This document shows positions 22,855-28,164 of a stretch of DNA of 28,164 nucleotides, piece by piece. Position numbers and translations under genes: made by a program. Positions within the stretch are counted from its first letter, which is position 1; every line of letters begins with the position of its first letter. The stretch is from GCA-2688105 sp964499445 (GTDB lineage: Bacteria > Chloroflexota > Dehalococcoidia > Dehalococcoidales > GCA-2688105), in the NCBI GenBank assembly GCA_964499445.1, contig CAZCLE010000010.1, positions 1 through 28,164 on the forward strand, given 5' to 3'. The notes under the pieces were generated by a model, which was not told where the DNA came from, did not search any database, and worked only from the letters and a program-made list of their open reading frames with translations.

Positions 22855-24147
22855 CTATCCCTCTTCTGAACCTGTGGCTATTGCTACCAGTCGCTGCATA
22901 GTTTTTCGTGTCATTAACGTCAGTTTGATTGACTCACGAGCTGGTGGAGCGTTTAGGAACCCTCGCAGTTCATCTCTCTTATCCTCATCAGCATCTTGGG
23001 TCATGTTTTCAATCTCAGTATCTATCTCAGCATCGCTAACTTCAATTTTTTCTTCTTCGGCAATCTTTCCCAGCACCAGTGACTGGGTAACCCTCTTGGT
23101 AGCCAGCGGACGTAGCTCTTCCCGTAGTTCCTCCTCTGTCTTGTTGATACTTTTAAGATATTCCTCCAAACCCTTGCCATCCATCTGCCAGCGCCTTGTC
23201 TGTTGGCTGAGAAGTTGGTCAATCTCTGCCTCGACCAGAACTGGAGGGAATTCCACTTGGCTAAGGTCAACTGCGGCCTCAATTACCCGTTCCTCAAAAT
23301 CTACCCTGGCTTGCTCCTCAGCGTGGAGTCTTAAGTTAGTTGAGATTCGCTCTCGGAGCAAATCCATGGTGTTAAAGTCGGGGCTAATCCCTTTAGCGAA
23401 CTCATCATTTAGCTCGGGCAGTCCCTCCTGCTTTATTTCAATAACCCTTACCTTAAACGAAGCCTCCTTCCCGGCTAGCTCGTCTCTGGAGTAGTCTGAG
23501 GGAAACTGTAGCTTAAACTCCTTCTCTTCATCCTGTTTCATATTAGGTAACTGCTCAGCGAATCCCGGTGCCGGTGAAGACGATTCATGGAGAACCTGGT
23601 ATTGAATACCTTTCTGGTTTATAAACGGCTTATCTTCAATATTGCTCTCAACATCCAAAACCACTAAATCACCAAAGGCTACGGGACGGTCTACTGGCTC
23701 CCAGGTGCCCTGCTGATGGCGTAGTTGTTCAATTGTGTTGCTAACATCATCCTCAGTTAATTCTACCGGTTCGGGCTTAACTTGAATATGATGGTAGTCG
23801 CCAAGCTCAATCGTGGGCATTAACGGCACTATTGCCTTAAATACTACCGGGTCAGTTTGAGCTATCTCAATATGTGGCTGAGCAATAGCTTCAATTTTCT
23901 GCTCCTTGATGGCATTCTCATAAACTTTGGGGAGTAGATTATTCAGCGTGTCTTCAAGCAGGGTTTCTTTGCCAAGGTAGCCTTCTAATACCGCCCGTGG
24001 TGCTTTTCCTTTGCGGAAGCCGGGGATTCGTGTTTTCTTAGCTAGTCGGCGATAGGATGCTTCTAAGGATGCCTCTACCTCGGCCGGCTCCATCTCAATG
24101 GTTAGAAATACCTGGCTATTTTCTGTTTTCTCGTTGGTTACTTTCAC
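22855..24147 (-). CDS. tig: Trigger factor chaperone
   Basis: A 430-residue ribosome-bound chaperone. The ribosome-docking signature GFRKGKAPR lies at about residues 42-50 in the N-terminal domain. A PPIase (FKBP-like) domain follows (about 150-235, with FGDLVVLDVE and FPSDYSRDELAGKEASFKVRV), then the helical C-terminal chaperone domain to residue 430. Length matches the family. The GTG start shares a G with the aspS stop (TAGTG) and has GGGAGGAA just upstream, so the two genes are translationally coupled. It helps new polypeptides to fold, with ClpP encoded next to it. Confidence 0.96.
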   Translation of the reverse strand: MKVTNEKTENSQVFLTIEMEPAEVEASLEASYRRLAKKTRIPGFRKGKAPRAVLEGYLGKETLLEDTLNNLLPKVYENAIKEQKIEAIAQPHIEIAQTDPVVFKAIVPLMPTIELGDYHHIQVKPEPVELTEDDVSNTIEQLRHQQGTWEPVDRPVAFGDLVVLDVESNIEDKPFINQKGIQYQVLHESSSPAPGFAEQLPNMKQDEEKEFKLQFPSDYSRDELAGKEASFKVRVIEIKQEGLPELNDEFAKGISPDFNTMDLLRERISTNLRLHAEEQARVDFEERVIEAAVDLSQVEFPPVLVEAEIDQLLSQQTRRWQMDGKGLEEYLKSINKTEEELREELRPLATKRVTQSLVLGKIAEEEKIEVSDAEIDTEIENMTQDADEDKRDELRGFLNAPPARESIKLTLMTRKTMQRLVAIATGSEEG

Positions 24148-25940
24148 TATTCCTCCCGCAAGCGTAGATGTAATTCAGCCAGCTGCTCCTCGGTAACCGG
24201 CGAGGGGGCATCAAAGGTTAAATCGGTAGCAGCCTGGCTCTTGGGGAAAGCAATTACCTCCCTGATGGTTTCCTCTCCGGCTAGTATCATTACAAAACGG
24301 TCAATGCCAACGGCGATACCACCATGAGGAGGGGCGCCGTAATCAAAAGCTTCGAGCAAATGCCCAAAACGCTCCTCAACCTCTTCATCGCCATAGCCCA
24401 GTAGCTTAAATATTTTCCGTTGCAGATGGCTGGTGCAAATCCTGATGCTGCCACCGGCGATTTCACACCCGTTACACACCAGGTCATAGTGCCTACCCCA
24501 TACCTTTTCCGGAGCGGTGTCCAGTAAGGACGCATCCTCATCCCGGGGCGCAGTAAAAGGATGATGCATTGGCTCCCACCGCCCTGTTTCTTCGTCTCGC
24601 TTTAACAGTGGGAAGTCCGTGATAAAGACAAAGGTAAGGAGATTAGGTGCCGCCAGCTTAAGCCGATGCCCCATCTCTCCACGCAGTTCACCCAATGCCA
24701 CATTAACTATCTCAGGTTTACCGGCAATGATAAGCAGAAGGTCTCCCATCTGGGCACCCAAACATTTGGCCATTTCTTTGATTTGCTCCAGGCTTAGAAA
24801 TTTAGCCGCCACTGACCTTACCATGTCAAGGGTTAAATCGTTCAGGCTGCCAGCCGAGGTGCCCAGGGACATAGTTACCAAGCCCTCAGCTCCCAGCCCC
24901 TGCGCCATCTCATTTAGTTCATCAAGCTGCCTTCGGGTATAGGTAGCACAGCCGGGAGCGCAGATACCCTTTACCTTACCCCCTTTAGCCATAACCGAAC
25001 GGAATATGGAGAAGTCAGACTGGGCAGCAATGTCTGACAGGTCTCCTATCTCCAGACCAAAGCGCAAATCAGGCTTGTCCGTGCCATAGCGCTCCATGGC
25101 ATCAGTGTAGGTGAGGCGGGGGAAAGGTTTTATCACCTGCATTTCAGGCTTAATCGTCTCAACCATGGAGGTGAAAAGCTCCTCAAGCAGGTTGAAGATG
25201 TCCTCTTCCTCAATAAAGCTCATTTCCAGGTCAAGCTGGGTGAATTCAGGCTGGCGGTCAGCACGGGTGTCCTCATCACGAAAGCACTTGGCTATTTGAA
25301 AGTATTTCTCCACACCGGCTACCATCAATAACTGCTTGAGTTGCTGCGGAGATTGAGGTAGAGCATAGAACTTGCCCGAATGAATACGGCTGGGCACCAG
25401 GTAATCACGAGCCCCCTCAGGGGTGCTCTTAATCAGGATTGGTGTTTCTATCTCAATAAACCCTTTAGTCTCCAGTAAATCGCGAATAAATTTTACCACC
25501 CGGTGGCGAAGGAACAAATTTGCTTTCATCCTTGCCCGACGCAGGTCAAGATAGCGATATTTGAGGCGGAGGCTCTCCTCCACTTCAATATCCTCATTTA
25601 TGTAAAATGGAGGGGTCTTGGCTGGGTTAAGTATCTCCACATTCTGGGCGATAACCTCAATATCACCGGTGGCTAATTTAGGGTTCTCCGTCCCCGGTGG
25701 GCGGGGGGTAACCTCACCACTAACCCTGACCACGTATTCATTACGCATTTCATTAGCTATCTTATGGTTGAGGCTTGATACTTCCGGGTTGAACACCACC
25801 TGGACTATACCCCCTCTATCTCGCAGGTCAATAAATATTAGTCCCCCGTGGTCCCGGCGGCGGTCAACCCAGCCAGCCAGGGTTACCTTGGTACCTATAT
25901 GCTCTTTGTTCAGTTCACCACAACTATGACTCTTAAGCAA
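24147..25940 (-). CDS. aspS: Aspartyl-tRNA synthetase, probably non-discriminating (Asp/Asn)
   Basis: A 597-residue bacterial-type class II AspRS. An OB-fold anticodon-binding domain (1-105) is followed by the catalytic core with motif 2 (FRDEDTRADRQPEFTQLDLE) and motif 3 (GIAVGIDRFVMILAG), with the GAD insertion domain about 290-420. The anticodon domain has His31 (RRRDHGGLIF) and Gly82 (RPPGTEN), the residues linked to relaxed tRNA-Asp/tRNA-Asn recognition in other bacterial AspRS; discriminating forms have Leu at the first site. This implies that Asn-tRNA is made with GatCAB elsewhere. The start is TTG at 25940 with GGAGA 6 bases upstream; no ATG is available. It heads the aspS-tig-clpP operon. 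Confidence 0.96.
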   Translation of the reverse strand: MLKSHSCGELNKEHIGTKVTLAGWVDRRRDHGGLIFIDLRDRGGIVQVVFNPEVSSLNHKIANEMRNEYVVRVSGEVTPRPPGTENPKLATGDIEVIAQNVEILNPAKTPPFYINEDIEVEESLRLKYRYLDLRRARMKANLFLRHRVVKFIRDLLETKGFIEIETPILIKSTPEGARDYLVPSRIHSGKFYALPQSPQQLKQLLMVAGVEKYFQIAKCFRDEDTRADRQPEFTQLDLEMSFIEEEDIFNLLEELFTSMVETIKPEMQVIKPFPRLTYTDAMERYGTDKPDLRFGLEIGDLSDIAAQSDFSIFRSVMAKGGKVKGICAPGCATYTRRQLDELNEMAQGLGAEGLVTMSLGTSAGSLNDLTLDMVRSVAAKFLSLEQIKEMAKCLGAQMGDLLLIIAGKPEIVNVALGELRGEMGHRLKLAAPNLLTFVFITDFPLLKRDEETGRWEPMHHPFTAPRDEDASLLDTAPEKVWGRHYDLVCNGCEIAGGSIRICTSHLQRKIFKLLGYGDEEVEERFGHLLEAFDYGAPPHGGIAVGIDRFVMILAGEETIREVIAFPKSQAATDLTFDAPSPVTEEQLAELHLRLREE

Positions 25941-25980
25941 AGCCGTCTCCTAACTGAGAAGCTCAGATATATTACAGCTG

Positions 25981-26009
25981 ATTATAGCTTATGACAGGGT
26001 ACTCTTCAA
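25981..26009 (-). promoter_or_regulatory. sigma70-type promoter of the aspS operon
   Basis: On the minus strand TTGAAG (26009-26004) and a perfect TATAAT (25986-25981) are separated by 17 bases. Transcription should start near 25974, giving a leader of about 34 bases that holds the ribosome site. No T-box or leader hairpin was seen in that short leader. Confidence 0.65.
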
Positions 26010-26027
26010 CTTGTGCTATTTGAAATT

Positions 26028-26390
26028 GTTTAGCAACCCCATCCCCTTTATCCCCTTCCCCTTGATAAGGGGAAGGGGAAAGGATTTTTAAAGAGGGGGC
26101 GTAGCCCCCTCTTAGACTCCCCCTTATTATTTCCTCCTTCACAGGAGAGGGGGAAGAGATTTTAGAGAGAGAGGCTAAGCCCGTCTCTTACCTGCACTCC
26201 CCCTTCTCTTATTAAGGGGTCTTAGCAAGGGGATTAAAAGGAGCTTCGCTCCTCTCTTACCTACCCTTTCCCTTCCCTTATTTATGGGTTGTTTAGTAAG
26301 GGGATTAAAAGGGGCGAAGCCCCTTTAAGAATTTCTCTTCCCTCTCCCCTTCATAAGGGGAGAGGGATAAAGGGTGAGGGGTTGTTAAAC
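26028..26390. repeat. intergenic hairpin repeat, copy E, composite with inverted ends
   Basis: The largest copy, filling most of the 551-base gap between the divergent aspS and DUF39 genes. The left end (26028-26054) and the right end (26364-26390) are inverted repeats matching at 23 of 27 positions, both starting GTTTA on their own strand. Inside are four palindromic stems: GAGGGGGCGTAGCCCCCTC (26094-26112), a degenerate GAGAGGCTAAGCCCGTCTC (26169-26187), GGAGCTTCGCTCC (about 26240-26252) and AAAGGGGCGAAGCCCCTTT (26309-26327). Two modules starting TTAG(C/T)AAGGGGATTAAAAG occur at about 26223 and 26294, so the copy looks like stacked or nested units. No transposase gene is present. At 26391-26440 a purine-rich remnant follows. 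Confidence 0.85.
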
Positions 26391-26453
26391 AATCTTTTAT
26401 TAAGGGAAGGGGGTCAGGGGGATAGGTTTCTAACACCCCCCAAGTAGTATAAA

Positions 26454-26482
26454 TTGACAAGCCTAGAGTTTAATATTATTAT
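26454..26482 (+). promoter_or_regulatory. consensus promoter of the DUF39 gene, predicted leaderless
   Basis: A perfect TTGACA (26454-26459) and TATTAT (26477-26482) have a 17-base spacer. The -10 box ends 9 bases before the ATG at 26492, so transcription should begin about 2-4 bases before the start codon. AAGG lies directly before the ATG but is too close, and probably too near the 5' end, to act as a normal ribosome site. Confidence 0.75.
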
Positions 26483-26491
26483 CTTAAGGAT

Positions 26492-27700
26492 ATGGCAAAA
26501 ACGATTGAAGAAATAAATGAGAAGATACGAGAAGGCAAAGCCGTAGTAGTTACTGCTGAAGAGATAATAGGCATTGTTAAACAGAAAGGCGTAAATAAGG
26601 CGGCTCAGGAAGTAGATGTAGTTACTACCGGCACCTTTGGTCCCATGTGTTCATCTGGCGCCTACCTTAATATTGGGCACTCCAAGCCGCGAATAAAGCT
26701 GGGTGGAGGCAAAGTCTACCTTAATGATGTTCCCGCTTATGCCGGGTTCGCTGCGGTAGACATATACATAGGGGCTAATGCCCTCCCTGATGATGACCCC
26801 AGAAACAAGGTCTATCCCGGTGAATTCAACTATGGTGGTGGGCATGTAATTGAAGAACTTGTTGCCGGGAAGGATGTCAGACTAGTGGCTACTGCTTACG
26901 GCACCGACTGTTACCCCAGAAAAAGACTTGAAACCTGGATTAATATAAGAGACCTCAACGAGACAGTGCTGTTTAACATCAGGAATGCTTACCAGAACTA
27001 TAATGTAGCCGTGAACCTGTCGGACAGGACAATTTATACCTATATGGGGGTGTTAAAATCTAACATGGGCAACGCTAACTACTCTACTGCCGGGCAGCTT
27101 TCCCCATTATTTAATGACCCCTATTATAAGACTATTGGCATAGGCACCAAGATATTCTTGGGTGGCGGCACCGGCTTTGTCGCCTGGCACGGTACTCAGC
27201 ATAATCCCAATGTACTTCGCTCTGATAACGGGGTACCCAAGAGAGGTGCCGGAACACTCTCGGTGATAGGTGATTTGAAGCAGATGAGTCAGCGATGGCT
27301 GGTAGGAACCAGCATGCTCGGCTATGGTTGCACCTTAACCGTGGGTATTGGTATCCCCATCCCTATCCTCTCCGAAGAAATCTTACAGTATACGGCGGTA
27401 AGTGACGATGGAATTTTTGCCCCGGTGATAGATTATTCAGATGCATATGCACAGTTGAAACCAGACATTGTAGACGAAGTCAGTTATGCTCAACTGAAGA
27501 GTGGCAGGATAGTGATTCAGGGCAAGGAGGTGCCTACGGCTTCCCTGTCTAGCTACTCACGGGCGGTGGAGATTGCTACCATTCTAAAGGAGTGGATAAT
27601 ATCCGGGGAATTCCTGCTAACTGAGCCGGTAGCGCCTCTACCTGGTGTAGAGTCGGGCATAACCTTCAAGCCGCTTAAAGAACGCCCACTCGAGGAGTAA
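26492..27700 (+). CDS. DUF39/HcyBio-family protein (homocysteine biosynthesis, sulfur incorporation)
   Basis: A 402-residue protein of the DUF39 family. In methanogens its member MA1821 works with the ferredoxin MA1822 to make homocysteine from aspartate semialdehyde and sulfide, avoiding the homoserine route. Visible blocks are VVTTGTFGPMCSSGAYLNIG with Cys53, ATAYGTDCYPRK with Cys140, GNANYSTAGQLSPLFNDPYY and GGGTGFVAWHGTQHNP. The two cysteines are the natural candidates for persulfide chemistry. This family form lacks CBS domains. The partner NIL-ferredoxin starts 30 bases downstream, supporting the pathway call. The start ATG lies just after a consensus promoter. The sulfur role follows from the family and has not been shown here. 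Confidence 0.88.
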   Translation: MAKTIEEINEKIREGKAVVVTAEEIIGIVKQKGVNKAAQEVDVVTTGTFGPMCSSGAYLNIGHSKPRIKLGGGKVYLNDVPAYAGFAAVDIYIGANALPDDDPRNKVYPGEFNYGGGHVIEELVAGKDVRLVATAYGTDCYPRKRLETWINIRDLNETVLFNIRNAYQNYNVAVNLSDRTIYTYMGVLKSNMGNANYSTAGQLSPLFNDPYYKTIGIGTKIFLGGGTGFVAWHGTQHNPNVLRSDNGVPKRGAGTLSVIGDLKQMSQRWLVGTSMLGYGCTLTVGIGIPIPILSEEILQYTAVSDDGIFAPVIDYSDAYAQLKPDIVDEVSYAQLKSGRIVIQGKEVPTASLSSYSRAVEIATILKEWIISGEFLLTEPVAPLPGVESGITFKPLKERPLEE

Positions 27701-27730
27701 GTCCCTAGTTTGGAGATGGAGGTGGTAGAA

Positions 27731-28141
27731 ATGGCTGTTTCCAAAAGAATAGTGCTACATTTCCCAAAGCGTCTGGTAGACCGGCCTATAGTATACCGAC
27801 TAATTAAGGATTGTGACCTCGAATTTAACATTTTAAAGGCTTCAGTTACCCCGCAGGAAGAAGGCCTGATGGTTTTGGAGTTGAAAGGGAAACAAGAGGA
27901 TTATGATAAGGGTATCAGGTATTTAACCACGACTGGAGTGAGGATTCAATCGCTTAGCCAGGATGTTATTCGCAATGAGGAAAGGTGCACTCATTGTGGT
28001 GCCTGTATAACCATTTGCCCCACCGGGGCTTTTACGCTTGACCCCTCAACCAGAAGTATCAAATTTGATAATGAAAAATGCCTGGCTTGTGGACTGTGTA
28101 TACTGGCTTGCCCTCCAAGAGCGATGGAGGTGCATTTCTAG
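27731..28141 (+). CDS. NIL-domain ferredoxin (partner of DUF39 protein)
   Basis: A 136-residue protein. The N-terminal NIL domain (about 1-75, KRIVLHFPKRLVDRPIVY) resembles the ligand-binding domain of methionine transporter MetN. It is followed by two 4Fe-4S motifs, CTHCGACITICPTGA and CLACGLCILACPPRA. This is the MA1822-type architecture that supplies electrons to the DUF39 protein in homocysteine synthesis. The frame is open further upstream (TTG 27710, ATG 27716), but ATG 27731 is chosen because GGAGGT lies 7 bases upstream. Confidence 0.92.
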   Translation: MAVSKRIVLHFPKRLVDRPIVYRLIKDCDLEFNILKASVTPQEEGLMVLELKGKQEDYDKGIRYLTTTGVRIQSLSQDVIRNEERCTHCGACITICPTGAFTLDPSTRSIKFDNEKCLACGLCILACPPRAMEVHF

Positions 28142-28144
28142 CCT

Positions 28145-28164
28145 ATGTATGAGCCCAGAACATA
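28145..28164 (+). CDS. possible start of a third gene, cut by the window edge
   Basis: An ATG at 28145, three bases after the NIL-ferredoxin stop, opens a frame reading MYEPRT to the window end. GGAGGT lies about 13 bases upstream, a little far. UPF0280-family genes often follow DUF39 and NIL-ferredoxin genes and, from memory, begin in a similar way, so this could be one. An alternative ATG in another frame starts at 28149. The evidence is only a few codons. Confidence 0.3.

Noticed and set aside
22874..23494. Long open frame antisense to tig
   Set aside because: Serine-rich composition typical of a reverse-frame shadow, no ribosome site and no recognisable domain; tig on the other strand is certain.

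Overview
The window reads as a piece of an anaerobic bacterial chromosome, most likely a sediment- or groundwater-type Chloroflexota (Dehalococcoidia-like). That placement is an inference from the gene content: a four-subunit pyruvate:ferredoxin oxidoreductase, a DUF39/NIL-ferredoxin sulfur pair, an unusual EF-P loop, a probable non-discriminating AspRS, and moderate GC. There is no rRNA gene, phage, CRISPR array or transposase gene.

Layout. (1) 1-5923, minus strand: tRNA-Arg, then a tightly coupled operon porG-porD-porA-porB, a FAD/NAD(P) oxidoreductase fused to a NuoF-type Fe-S domain, and a NuoG/HoxU-like ferredoxin subunit, ending before tRNA-Pro. It looks like a pyruvate-oxidising complex with its own route from ferredoxin to NAD(P)H. 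(2) 5991-11470, minus: ion-transport and stress genes (tandem UspA, ArsB/NhaD-type permease, Na+/Ca2+-type exchanger, Kef-type antiporter with RCK domain). (3) 11621-12114, plus: two tRNA-Ser genes around an unrecognised 88-residue ORF. (4) 12422-19699, plus: a seven-gene run dprA-topA-xer-Xaa-Pro peptidase-efp-PHP-formyltransferase with overlaps or gaps of at most 14 bases, followed by an HAD hydrolase and a PfkB kinase, each preceded by a hairpin-rich repeat. (5) 21997-25940, minus: aspS-tig-clpP and a 55-residue zinc-ribbon protein. (6) 26492-28164, plus: a DUF39 homocysteine-synthesis protein and NIL-ferredoxin, with a possible third gene running off the edge.

The main structure not explained by genes is a family of mosaic, G/C-stem repeats found only between genes at five places (about 9.5, 12.2, 19.8, 20.95 and 26.2 kb). 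Copies share GGCGAAGCC-type palindromes, purine/pyrimidine hairpins and common ends; two copies are identical over their last 47 bases, and the largest has 27-base imperfect inverted ends. One copy abuts an HAD gene whose catalytic Asp lies upstream of the first ATG. This gene and porG both seem to need a non-canonical (AUA-type) start.

Consensus-like promoters with 17-base spacers are visible for tRNA-Pro, the permease, the exchanger, dprA, aspS and the DUF39 gene. Those for dprA and DUF39 are so close to the start codon that leaderless mRNAs are predicted.
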